Positions 36,090 to 43,823 of a stretch of DNA of 64,000 bases are shown one piece after another (the first letter of the stretch is position 1; each line of letters opens with the position of its first letter). This DNA is from Streptacidiphilus sp. P02-A3a. GTDB taxonomy: Bacteria > Actinomycetota > Actinomycetes > Streptomycetales > Streptomycetaceae. Location of the stretch: assembly GCF_014084105.1 (NCBI RefSeq), contig NZ_CP048289.1, forward strand, positions 1,993,922 through 2,057,921, read 5' to 3'. A program made the translations under genes and the position numbers. Under the pieces are notes generated by a model, which was given only the letters and a program-made list of their open reading frames with translations, had not been told where the DNA came from and did not search any database.

Positions 36090-36413
36090 ATGCAGTACCT
36101 GGTTTCCGTGATCGACGACAAGGGCAATCCTGGCAGCACGGACAGGCGGCCTGCCATCAGCACGTTCAACGAACGACTGATCGCCGAGGGCTACTGGGTC
36201 TTCGCCGGCGGACTCGCGGACACCGACACCGCCACGGTCGTCGACAACCGGGGCGAGCAGGCGGTGTTCAGCGACGGGCCCTTCGTGGAGTCGAAGGAGT
36301 ACCTCGCCGGCGTCTGGGTGTGGGAGGCCCCCGATCTGGATGTGGCGCTCAAGCTCGCCGCCGAGGCGTCGAAGGTCTGCGACCGGAAGATCGAGGTGCG
36401 GCCGTTCCAGTGA
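36090..36413 (+). CDS. DGPF/YCII-domain protein associated with an ECF sigma factor
   Basis: 107 residues, starting MQYLVSVIDDKGNPGS with GGAG 11 bp upstream. It contains the family hallmark FSDGPFVESKEYLAGVWVWE, and the C-terminus reads LAAEASKVCDRKIEVRPF. DGPF proteins have a ferredoxin-like YCII fold and are the conserved partners of ECF42-type sigma factors, where they are usually under that sigma factor's control. Its stop codon overlaps the GTG start of the sigma gene, so the two are translationally coupled. Its biochemical role is unknown; a redox or ligand-sensing role is only suggested by family reports. Confidence 0.85.
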   Translation: MQYLVSVIDDKGNPGSTDRRPAISTFNERLIAEGYWVFAGGLADTDTATVVDNRGEQAVFSDGPFVESKEYLAGVWVWEAPDLDVALKLAAEASKVCDRKIEVRPFQ

Positions 36414-37645
36414 GCGACGTCGAGGAGGCGGTCACCCGGGCCCACCACGACGAGTGGGCGCGCGTGGTCGCCTCGCTGACCAGGCGCTTCGGCGACCTCG
36501 ACATCGCCGAGGAGGCGGCCGCCGAGGCGTTCGCGACCGCCGTCCAGCGGTGGCCGACCGACGGTGTACCCGCCAACCCCGGCGGCTGGCTGACCACCAC
36601 CGCCAACCGCAAGGCCATCGACCGGATCCGCCGCGAGAACAAGCGCGACGACAAGCACAGGGAGGCCCGGTTGGTGTACGACGACGACCCGCCCGAGCCT
36701 GTCGGCGCCATCGACGACGATCGGCTCCGGTTGATCTTCACCTGCTGTCACCCGGCGCTGGCGCCGCGGACCCGGGTGGCGCTGACGCTGCGCATGGTCG
36801 GCGGTCTGACCGTGCCCGAGATCGCCCGTGCCCACCTGGTGGCCGAGACCGCCGTGGAGCGGCGGATCACCCGCGCCAAGGCGAAGATCAAGGCGGCCCG
36901 CATCCCGTACCGGGTGCCGTCCGTGGAGGATCTCCCGGCACGCGTGTCCGGCGTGCTGGCCGTCCTGTTCCTGGTGTTCAACGAGGGCTACCTGGCGACC
37001 GGTCCCGACACCGATCCGCTTCGTCCCGACCTGACCGCCGAGGCGATCCGGCTCACCCGCCTGATCCGTGCCCTCCTGCCGGAGGACGGTGAGGTGGCCG
37101 GACTGCTGGCGCTGATGCTGCTCACCGAGGCCCGCCGCGGCTCCCGGGTATCGGCCGGCGGCGAACTGGTCGCCCTCGGCGAACAGGACCGTGGGGCCTG
37201 GGACGTGGCGCTGATCGCCGAGGGTCACCGGCTGGTGCGTGAGCGCCTCGCCGCTGCCGCCGCCGGGGTGGCTCCGGGCCGCTACCAGATCCTCGCGGCG
37301 ATCAACGCCGTGCACACCTCCGCCCGCGACATGCGCGACACCGACTGGTCGCAGGTCCTCGCCCTCTACGACCAGTTGGTCCGCCTCGACCCCTCGCCGA
37401 TCGTCGCCCTCAACCGGGCCGTCGCGGTCGCCGAGCTGGACGGCCCGGAGGTGGCGCTGGCGGCCGTCGACGGCCTTGAGCACAGGTTGGCCGACTACCA
37501 CGCGTACCACGCCACCCGCGCGGACCTGCTGCGCCGACTGGGCCGCGGGCAGCAGTCGCGCGCGGCGTACGACAGAGCCATCGAACTGGCGGGCAACACC
37601 GCCGAGACCGCCTACCTGACCCGCCGCCGCGACCAACTGCGGTAG
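36410..37645 (+). CDS. ECF42-type RNA polymerase sigma factor with C-terminal TPR-like domain
   Basis: 411 residues from a GTG at 36410 overlapping the DGPF stop. Sigma region 2 (about residues 15-85) includes FGDLDIAEEAAAEAFATAV and NPGGWLTTTANRKAIDRIRR. Region 4 (about 105-165) includes RVALTLRMVGGLTVPEIARA and ETAVERRITRAKAKI. A helical extension of about 230 residues follows, with the signature VLFLVFNEGYLATG and TPR-like repeats near the end (YHATRADLLRRLGRGQQSRA). This long C-terminal domain replaces an anti-sigma factor in ECF42-like groups and is needed for activity. Together with the DHFR-like and DGPF genes it forms a complete stress-response module. Confidence 0.88.
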   Translation: MSDVEEAVTRAHHDEWARVVASLTRRFGDLDIAEEAAAEAFATAVQRWPTDGVPANPGGWLTTTANRKAIDRIRRENKRDDKHREARLVYDDDPPEPVGAIDDDRLRLIFTCCHPALAPRTRVALTLRMVGGLTVPEIARAHLVAETAVERRITRAKAKIKAARIPYRVPSVEDLPARVSGVLAVLFLVFNEGYLATGPDTDPLRPDLTAEAIRLTRLIRALLPEDGEVAGLLALMLLTEARRGSRVSAGGELVALGEQDRGAWDVALIAEGHRLVRERLAAAAAGVAPGRYQILAAINAVHTSARDMRDTDWSQVLALYDQLVRLDPSPIVALNRAVAVAELDGPEVALAAVDGLEHRLADYHAYHATRADLLRRLGRGQQSRAAYDRAIELAGNTAETAYLTRRRDQLR

Positions 37646-37718
37646 CGTCCGCGGGCCGCCGCGCCTCGCTACGGGGCGCCGACGGCTACGAGCGCCGAAG
37701 GCTGAGGGGCGCCGGAGG

Positions 37719-38126
37719 CTACGGGGCGCCGAAGGTGATGCCGCCGCTGATGTCGCGGCCCTGGACGAGTGTGGTGACGGTACCGCTGTTGGTGTTCTGT
37801 ACGGACGTGGCGCTGTCCGGTGCCGTCAGGGTGCCCGGCAGGTCGCGGACGAGGTCCACCAGGGCGGGACGTTCGGCCAGGACGGCGGCGAGGTAGCCGG
37901 CCCAGTACGCCTGTAGGAGGGCCTGCTCGCCGTCCCCGTGGCCGACGGTCATGTCGGAGGCCTGGCTGTGGGCGGTGTCGAGGCGGTGCTCGATGTCGGT
38001 CTGCGGCTCGTGGGTCTGTCGGCTCCAGCGGCGGGCCAGGGCAGTGCGAACGTGTGTCCAGCCATCGGTGAGGATCGCGGCCACCAGGGACTGTGCTCCG
38101 GGTAGGACGATCGTCATCGGGTCCAT
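37719..38126 (-). CDS. Hypothetical protein with NTNSGTV/GGITF C-terminal motif
   Basis: 135 residues from an ATG at 38126 (MDPMTIVLPGAQSL); the frame is open to 38264 but upstream codons look non-coding. The N-terminus predicts helices (SLVAAILTDGWTHVRTALARRW). The end, SVQNTNSGTVTTLVQGRDIS followed by GGITFGAP, resembles a short beta motif seen at the termini of many streptomycete regulatory or effector-associated proteins. The function is unknown. The DNA just past the stop (37672-37735) carries imperfect GGGGCGCCG repeats. Confidence 0.5.
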   Translation of the reverse strand: MDPMTIVLPGAQSLVAAILTDGWTHVRTALARRWSRQTHEPQTDIEHRLDTAHSQASDMTVGHGDGEQALLQAYWAGYLAAVLAERPALVDLVRDLPGTLTAPDSATSVQNTNSGTVTTLVQGRDISGGITFGAP

Positions 38127-38309
38127 GAGCCAATCACGCACCTTTGGTAGTGAGTTGCTGACCACGCCTCGGTGAGCGGCAGGCCGACGGGTCTCCCTCC
38201 GAACCCGACCAGCGTGCCTACGCAGCGTTCGTGCTGTCAACGGTGCGTAAGGGCCGACTGTCACTCTGTCCCGGCTGGGCCATGCGCGAATTGAACATCA
38301 AGTCTGATT

Positions 38310-38360
38310 CAATGGCGACACAAAGAACAGTGTTGATGTTCTTTTTGTTCGAGGCTACGG
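38310..38360. promoter_or_regulatory. TGTTC-type repeats upstream of the MFS gene
   Basis: The A+T-rich stretch has AAGAACA, then TGTTGATGTTC and TTTGTTCG, forming an imperfect inverted and direct repeat. It resembles ATGTTCG motifs at 41626-41660 beside the DeoR gene. A shared operator is inferred. Confidence 0.4.
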
Positions 38361-38398
38361 TGTGTGATCACCTGCGTCTGATCTTCCGGGGGCCTGTC

Positions 38399-39640
38399 TT
38401 GTCACCTGTACTCACCGCCGCCGCCGTCGCTCCCGCCCCGTCCGCGGTGCGCTCGGTGTGGGCGTCGCCGCTGTACCGTGGCGCGACCGTCGCGCTCTTC
38501 CTGTCGGGGCTGGGCGCCTCGGCCGCCGCCCCGCAGATCACCCTGTTCCTCATCCAGGACCTGCACGTCTCGCTGACCACGGCCGGCCTGTACTACCTCA
38601 CCAGCCTCACCGCCCCGGTCACCGGCTACCTCATCGGTGCCCGCTCGGACCGTACCGGCAGACGGCTCGGGCTGTTCCGCCTGTGCGCGCTGGCCGGGTT
38701 CGTCGGCTGGTGCGCCATGGCGATGGCGGACCAGGTGTGGATGCCGTTCGTCATCAGCGCCGTGGTGCTGGCCTTCGCCGGTGGTGCCGGGTCGCAGCTG
38801 TTCGCCGCGGTCCACGACGACCTGCGGGCCACCGCGAGCCCGGTCGGCGACGGGGTCGTCTCCGTGGTGCGGATGGCGCTGACGGCCGGATGGATCGTGG
38901 GTCCGGTCGCGGGCTCGCTGCTGGCCACCGCCGCCGGTCCGCGCGCGATGCTCGTGGCCACCGGGGTCTGTACGCTCGCGCAGATCGTCCCGATGGGCCT
39001 GGTGCGCGCCCGCCCTGCCCCGGGCGAGGCGCCCGCCGCAAGCGTGCCCGCGACGTCGGCCGGGCAGCGGGTGGGGGTACGGGGCATGCTGCCGCTGCTC
39101 GCCTTCACCGGCCTGTACGTCCTGGTCTACGCGGGGGAGCCGATCAAGTACGGCTATCTGACGATCTACATGCACGAGGACCTGCGGCTGCCGACGGCGG
39201 TCAGCGGCGCGGTCATCGGCATCCAGCCGCTGATCGAGCTGGCGCTGATGCCGCTGGCGGTCGTGGTCGCACGCCGGGTCGGGATGATGCGCCTGATGGT
39301 CCTCGGAGCCGCCTTCGGCGTTGCCGCGAACCTGTGCTTCGCCCTGACCGGCGGCACGGTCGGGATGTTCGCCGGGCAGGTCCTCATGGGCGGGGTGTGG
39401 GGGGTGTTCGCCGGTCTGGGCATCATCGTCGCGCAGCGGCTGCTGCCCGAGGCCGTCGCGACCGCCTCGGCCGTGTTCATGAGCTCGACCGCGATCGCCA
39501 GCGCGCTGGGCGGCCTGACCGGGAGCCTCGGCGTGGGCCTGCTGGGGCTGCCGCACGTGTTCCTCGCACCGGCCCTGTACGGCCTGGTGGCGACGGTCGG
39601 TATCGCCGTCATGAGCCGCTCGCGGCACGCCGTGAACTGA
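38399..39640 (+). CDS. MFS efflux transporter (sugar-efflux SetA-like)
   Basis: About 413 residues from a TTG at 38399 (LSPVLTAAAVAP); the frame reaches 38231, but the region before 38399 looks like a promoter. About twelve membrane segments are visible in two halves. MFS motif A is represented by GARSDRTGRRLG after TM2. The second half starts near LPLLAFTGLYVLVYAG. The arrangement and length resemble sugar-efflux (Set) transporters, but substrate specificity cannot be read from the sequence. Just upstream are TGTTCTTTTTGTTCG-type repeats resembling those in the DeoR control region, so the DeoR-type regulator nearby may control it. Confidence 0.8.
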   Translation: MSPVLTAAAVAPAPSAVRSVWASPLYRGATVALFLSGLGASAAAPQITLFLIQDLHVSLTTAGLYYLTSLTAPVTGYLIGARSDRTGRRLGLFRLCALAGFVGWCAMAMADQVWMPFVISAVVLAFAGGAGSQLFAAVHDDLRATASPVGDGVVSVVRMALTAGWIVGPVAGSLLATAAGPRAMLVATGVCTLAQIVPMGLVRARPAPGEAPAASVPATSAGQRVGVRGMLPLLAFTGLYVLVYAGEPIKYGYLTIYMHEDLRLPTAVSGAVIGIQPLIELALMPLAVVVARRVGMMRLMVLGAAFGVAANLCFALTGGTVGMFAGQVLMGGVWGVFAGLGIIVAQRLLPEAVATASAVFMSSTAIASALGGLTGSLGVGLLGLPHVFLAPALYGLVATVGIAVMSRSRHAVN

Positions 39641-39916
39641 CGCCGCTGCCGCCGACCCCCGCCCGCACGGGCCCCGGTCCCGGCCTTCGCCCCCGGTCCC
39701 GGCCCCGGTGGTGTGGCGGCGGGACGGGGCCGACGCGGCGCCGGTGGGACCGCACGAGGCTGTGGACCGCTGGCGCCGACGACACCACCGCTGGGCAGGG
39801 GTGATGTCCGCAGGGCATCGGCGCTGACCGAAGAAGTATTGGACGCCGTGCGGCCGCAGGGTGGAGGGGCGGCGAAGCCCCCGCCGCGACCGACACCCGA
39901 AAGGACCCTGAGGACG

Positions 39917-40783
39917 ATGAAGGTCTTCCTTACCGGCGGCTCCGGCTACATCGGCCGCTCCACCATCCGGGCGCTGCTTCGCCACGGCATCGAGGTGACG
40001 GCGCTGGCGCGCAGCGAGCGGTCCGCGCGCACCGTGGCGGACCTGGGCGCCACGCCCCTGACGGGCGCGCTCGCCGACACCGACGTGCTGCGGGGGGCCG
40101 CCGGTCGGGCCGACGGGGTGATCCACCTCGGAGCGGACTACTCCGAGGGCACGGCGGCGGTGGACCGGGCCGCCGCCGAGGCGATGCAGGACGGTGCCGG
40201 GAGCCGCCCGTACGTGCACACGGGCGGCGTGTGGGTGTACGGCGACACCGACGGGGTCGTGGCCGAGGACGCCCCGCTGAGCCCGCCGCGGATCACTGCC
40301 TGGCGGCTGGACAACGAGAAGCGCGTGCTCGCCCGGGCCGCGACCGGGGAGCACCCGGTCGTGGTCATGCCGGGGCTGGTCTACGGCCGATCCGGCGGGC
40401 TCACGCAGTCGTTCTTCGTCGAGCCCGGCCGCGCCGCCGGTGCCGTGCCCTGCATCGGGGACGGCGCCGCCCACTGGGCGCTGGTCCACGTCGACGACAT
40501 CGCCGAGTTGTACGTGCTGGCGTTGAACGCCCGGGCGGGTTCCGTCTACGCCGGGGTCAGCGGACAGAACCTCCCGCTGGCGGAGATCACCCTGGCCCTC
40601 AGCCACGCGGCCGGCTGCCCGGGCAGGATCGACTCGCTCTCGCTGGACCAGGCGGTGCGGCGGATGGGGCCGATCGCTGAGGCCTTCGCCCTCGACCAGC
40701 AGTTCACCGGCGCCCGGGCCCGGCGCGAGCTCGGCTGGACACCCACACGGCTGGACGCCCTGGCCGAACTCTCGCAGCAGTAG
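39917..40783 (+). CDS. NAD(P)-dependent epimerase/dehydratase family protein
   Basis: 288 residues from the ATG at 39917 (MKVFLTGGSGYIG), with GAAAGGACC 11 bp upstream. The Rossmann glycine motif TGGSGYIG lies at residues 6-13. VHTGGVWVYGDT and the later HVDDIAELYVLAL and LGWTPTRLDAL are typical of extended/atypical SDR proteins. The canonical YxxxK is not clear: WRLDNEKRVL replaces it, so this is probably an atypical NAD-binding SDR rather than a classical sugar epimerase. The 276 bp before it contain no gene. It is 35 bp from the convergent DeoR gene. Confidence 0.8.
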   Translation: MKVFLTGGSGYIGRSTIRALLRHGIEVTALARSERSARTVADLGATPLTGALADTDVLRGAAGRADGVIHLGADYSEGTAAVDRAAAEAMQDGAGSRPYVHTGGVWVYGDTDGVVAEDAPLSPPRITAWRLDNEKRVLARAATGEHPVVVMPGLVYGRSGGLTQSFFVEPGRAAGAVPCIGDGAAHWALVHVDDIAELYVLALNARAGSVYAGVSGQNLPLAEITLALSHAAGCPGRIDSLSLDQAVRRMGPIAEAFALDQQFTGARARRELGWTPTRLDALAELSQQ

Positions 40784-40818
40784 GCCCACCTGGAAGAACC
40801 GACGACGCCCGCCCGGCA

Positions 40819-41580
40819 TCACACGCCGGTGACGACCGTACCGGCCTCCTCAAGCGCCGCTACCTCGTCGGCGGGCGCGGTGGTGTCGGTGACCAGGGTG
40901 TGCACGACGGTGGAGGCGCCGACGTGGGCGTGGGCCGTGTGGCCGAGCTTGCTGCCGTCGGCGGCGGCGATGACCCGGCGCGCGGAGGCGATGGTCGCCT
41001 TCTTCACCGCCGCGTCGTCGAGGTCGTAGGCGGTCAGCCCTTCGGCGGCGCTCAGGCCGCAGCAGCCGATGACGGCGGTGTCGAAGCGCAGTGCCGCCAG
41101 CGAGGCGAGGGTGAGCGGGCCGGTCAGGGCGCCCTCGCCGGAGCGGGGCCGTCCGCCCGGAACCATCAGCGCGGTCGGGGCGGGGGCGTCGCTGAGCACG
41201 TGGATGGCCTGGAGGGACAGCGGCATCACGGTGATCTGCCGGCCGCGCAGCAGCCGGGCGACCTCCAGGCAGGTGGTGCCGCTGTCGAGCAGGACGGTCT
41301 CGCCGTCGGTGATGAGCCGGGCGACCTCCGCGGCGATCCGGCGCTTGGCGTCGGTCGCCTCGTGCGCGCGCAGGGCGAACGGCGGCTCCTCGCCCCGCAG
41401 CAGGAGGGTGCGGGCCCCGCCGCGGACGCGTTCGAGGGCGCCTTGCGCGGCCAGCGTGTCCAGGTCGCGCCGGATGGTCATCTCCGAGGCGCCGGTCAGT
41501 TCGGCGAGTTCCGGGACGGTGGCACTCCCCGACTCCATGACGACTCGCGCGATGAGCCGGTGACGGTTTGAGTTGCTCAT
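40819..41580 (-). CDS. DeoR-family transcriptional regulator
   Basis: 253 residues from an ATG at 41580 (MSNSNRHRLIARVV); the frame is open to 41682 but those codons lie in the operator region. The N-terminal helix-turn-helix has the DeoR signature VPELAELTGASEMTIRRDLD followed by L-x-x-x-G-x-LERVRGGA. The C-terminal sugar-phosphate-binding domain shows DSGTTCLEVARLL, MVPGG and VIGCCGLSAAEGL, then AADGSKLG. It is divergently placed against an MFS gene across an 89-bp region rich in repeats and most likely represses that transporter until a sugar phosphate accumulates. The nearby SetA-like transporter may be a second target. Confidence 0.88.
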   Translation of the reverse strand: MSNSNRHRLIARVVMESGSATVPELAELTGASEMTIRRDLDTLAAQGALERVRGGARTLLLRGEEPPFALRAHEATDAKRRIAAEVARLITDGETVLLDSGTTCLEVARLLRGRQITVMPLSLQAIHVLSDAPAPTALMVPGGRPRSGEGALTGPLTLASLAALRFDTAVIGCCGLSAAEGLTAYDLDDAAVKKATIASARRVIAAADGSKLGHTAHAHVGASTVVHTLVTDTTAPADEVAALEEAGTVVTGV

Positions 41581-41669
41581 ACCGAGATTGAACACCACCT
41601 CGATGCAAACACACAGAATGTTCGAAGTCTCATCTTTCAAACATAAGATATGTTCGTTATGGTGGTTGC
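41581..41669. promoter_or_regulatory. Divergent promoter/operator between deoR-type gene and MFS gene
   Basis: An A+T-rich 89-bp spacer. ATGTTCG occurs at about 41628 and 41653, and CATAA-N9-TTATG forms an inverted repeat around 41642-41661. These are plausible DeoR operators overlapping both promoters. Confidence 0.5.
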
Positions 41670-42950
41670 ATGGAACGTTCACTCCGCGCCGCGCGCGTGG
41701 CCACCTTCAGCTACTTCGTCCTCGACGGCACCTTGATGGGCATGTGGCTGGTGCAGATCCCCGCCATCGAGAAGCGCGTGGGCATCAGCAACGCGACCCT
41801 GGGGAGCCTGCTGGTGCTGCTGGGCCTCGGCGCCTTCCTCGGTATGCAGGTCGCGGGCCGACTGGCGGACCGCCTCGGCACGCGGGTCGTGGTCCGCGCG
41901 TCCGGGGTGCTCCTCGGCGCGAGCCTCGTGCTGCCGGGCTTCGCCCGCGATCCCTGGGTACTGGCCGGCGCGCTGCTGGTGTTCGGCTTCGGCAACGGCT
42001 GCCTGGACGTGAGCATGAACGCCCACGCGGTGCACGTGGAGAAGGCCTACCGGCGGCCCGTCATGTCGGCCTTCCACGCCGCGTTCTCGGTCGGCGGAGT
42101 CATCGCCGCGCTCGTCGGCGGGAGGGCGATCGGCGCCGGGATCAGTCCGGCCGTGACGCTCGGCGCCGCCGGAGCCGTGGGCGTCGTGGTCGCCCTGCTG
42201 TCGGCGCGGGGCCTGCTGGCGACCACGTCCGACGACCTCGCCGACCCGGCCGGAGCCGCCGGTACCACCGAGGGACATCCCACGGACCAGGGGGCGAAGC
42301 GACGCACCCGGTCGGCGCGGATCTGGATCCTCGCCGCCCTGGCACTGATGTGCATGCTGTGCGAGGGGGCCGCCAACGACTGGTCCACGCTGGAGGCGAA
42401 GACCGTACTCGGGGCCCCCGCGGCGACCGCGGCCTTCGCCTACGGCACCTTCGCGGCGACCATGACCATCGGTCGGCTCCTCGCCGACCGCGTCTCCGGG
42501 CGCTTCGGGTCGGCGGCCGTCCTTCGCTACGGCGCGGCCGCGGGCGCCGTCGGGATCACCGTGGTCGCCCTCGCACCGTCGATCTGGGTGGCGCTGCTGG
42601 GATGGGCGCTGTTCGGCCTGGGCCTGTCGGGCTGCGTCCCCCAACTGTTCAGCGCCGCCGGACACACCGACCCCGCCGCGGCCGGCACCAACGTCTCCCG
42701 GGTCGCCGGCCTCGGCTACCTCGGGATGCTGGCCGGTCCGGCGGTGATCGGCTGGATGACCAGGCTGGTGGCCCTCAACTACGCGCTCCTGTTCCCGGCC
42801 CTGCTCCTGGTGGTCGCCGCGGTGACCGCCGGGATCCTCCGCACCGGATTCGAGTCGGCGTCCGAACCAGCGTCGGAACCAGGATCTGAACCTGCGTCCG
42901 AACCGGAGCCCGAACCCGGGCCCCGGCCGGCGCCCGCGCAGCGTCCCTGA
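41670..42950 (+). CDS. MFS transporter (YbjJ/FucP-like)
   Basis: 426 residues with about twelve transmembrane helices. GRLADRLGTRVVVRAS is motif A after TM2, and GNGCLDVSMNAHAVHVEKAY with RPVMSAFHAAFSVGGV is typical of YbjJ-type transporters. A Gly/Thr-rich cytoplasmic loop (about 190-220) separates the halves. The tail consists of repeated SEPASEP and PEPEP units encoded by imperfect DNA repeats. The DeoR regulator is divergent, and a HAD-type gene follows 69 bp downstream. An MFS plus HAD plus sugar-type regulator suggests uptake and dephosphorylation of a sugar derivative; this is an inference. Confidence 0.82.
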   Translation: MERSLRAARVATFSYFVLDGTLMGMWLVQIPAIEKRVGISNATLGSLLVLLGLGAFLGMQVAGRLADRLGTRVVVRASGVLLGASLVLPGFARDPWVLAGALLVFGFGNGCLDVSMNAHAVHVEKAYRRPVMSAFHAAFSVGGVIAALVGGRAIGAGISPAVTLGAAGAVGVVVALLSARGLLATTSDDLADPAGAAGTTEGHPTDQGAKRRTRSARIWILAALALMCMLCEGAANDWSTLEAKTVLGAPAATAAFAYGTFAATMTIGRLLADRVSGRFGSAAVLRYGAAAGAVGITVVALAPSIWVALLGWALFGLGLSGCVPQLFSAAGHTDPAAAGTNVSRVAGLGYLGMLAGPAVIGWMTRLVALNYALLFPALLLVVAAVTAGILRTGFESASEPASEPGSEPASEPEPEPGPRPAPAQRP

Positions 42951-43019
42951 CCGTCCCTGACCGCCCCTGACCGCCCCCTCGACCGTCCCTGAGGCGGCTC
43001 CGCCCTGGAAGGGGTACCC

Positions 43020-43661
43020 ATGACCACCGGCCGACGGATCGCCATGTTCGACCTTTTCGGAGTCATCGCCCGCCACCAGCGCCCGGGCGCGCTCGTGGAC
43101 ATGGCCGCCGAGTGCCACGCGCCGCTGGACGCCTTCACCGAGGCGTACTGGGCCCTGCGGCCGCCCTACGACGCCGGGCGGCAGTCCGCCGCGAGGTACT
43201 GGGGGGCGGTGCTTCGTCGGCTGTCGCGCCCGGTCGGTCCCGGCACGACCGAGAGGCTGCGGCTTGCCGACATCGACAGCTGGTCGCGCGTCGACGACCG
43301 CATGGTCGGCTACGTGCGCTCGCTGCGCGGCCGCGCCGAAGTCGCCCTGCTGTCCAACATCCCGGCAGACCACGCGGACGTCTTCGGCGCGGTCCAGCCC
43401 TGGCTGCGGGACCTCGACTACGTCGCCCTCTCCGGAAAGATCAAGGTTGCCAAGCCCGACCCGGCCGCGTTCCGGCACTGCGTGACCGCCATGCGCGCGG
43501 CACCGGCGGACTTCCTCTTCGTCGACGACCGCGAAGAGAACGTGCGCTCCGCGCGAGCCGTCGGCATGACCGGACACGTCTTCGCCGGACTCGACGAACT
43601 GGAAACGGCCGTCGACGCCTGGCTGGCCACCGGTACGGCCTCACCGGAGCCGGGATCCTAG
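43020..43661 (+). CDS. HAD-superfamily hydrolase
   Basis: 213 residues with GGAAGGGG before the ATG. HAD motif I is FDLFGV: the nucleophile Asp is present, but the second Asp of DxD is Phe, as in dehalogenase-like members. Motif II is LLSNIP, motif III the lysine in KIKVAKPDPAAF, and motif IV FVDDREENV. The cap is helical and small. It probably acts on a small phosphorylated or halogenated metabolite imported or processed with the upstream MFS transporter. The TAG stop codon is supplied by the inverted-repeat element inserted at 43658, so the original C-terminus may have been a little different. Confidence 0.82.
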   Translation: MTTGRRIAMFDLFGVIARHQRPGALVDMAAECHAPLDAFTEAYWALRPPYDAGRQSAARYWGAVLRRLSRPVGPGTTERLRLADIDSWSRVDDRMVGYVRSLRGRAEVALLSNIPADHADVFGAVQPWLRDLDYVALSGKIKVAKPDPAAFRHCVTAMRAAPADFLFVDDREENVRSARAVGMTGHVFAGLDELETAVDAWLATGTASPEPGS

Positions 43662-43823
43662 GGCCGGTCTTTCGGATCACGTCGGGCGGTCGACGCCGAG
43701 GCACGCACCTCGCCGGCTTGTCGTCGGTCGCCGATGCTCCGCATGGACTCCCTCCTCCGCACCGCCGGGGCACGCACCCCAACGCCGCCCGCTATCCGAC
43801 GTGACCCGAAAGACCGGCCCTAG
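43658..43823. mobile_element. MITE-like inverted-repeat element between convergent genes
   Basis: Positions 43658-43683 and 43798-43823 form a 26-bp terminal inverted repeat with one mismatch, starting CTAGGGCCGGTCTTTCGG. They flank about 114 bp without a gene, whose outer parts are also partly inverted (GGGCGG...). The size and structure fit a MITE derived from a DDE transposon. The CTAG at each end provides TAG stop codons for both neighbouring genes. Confidence 0.6.

Noticed and set aside
38402..43577. Long minus-strand frames (806 and 632 codons) opposite the MFS, epimerase and HAD genes
   Set aside because: His/Gly/Arg-rich shadow translations of well-supported plus-strand genes.
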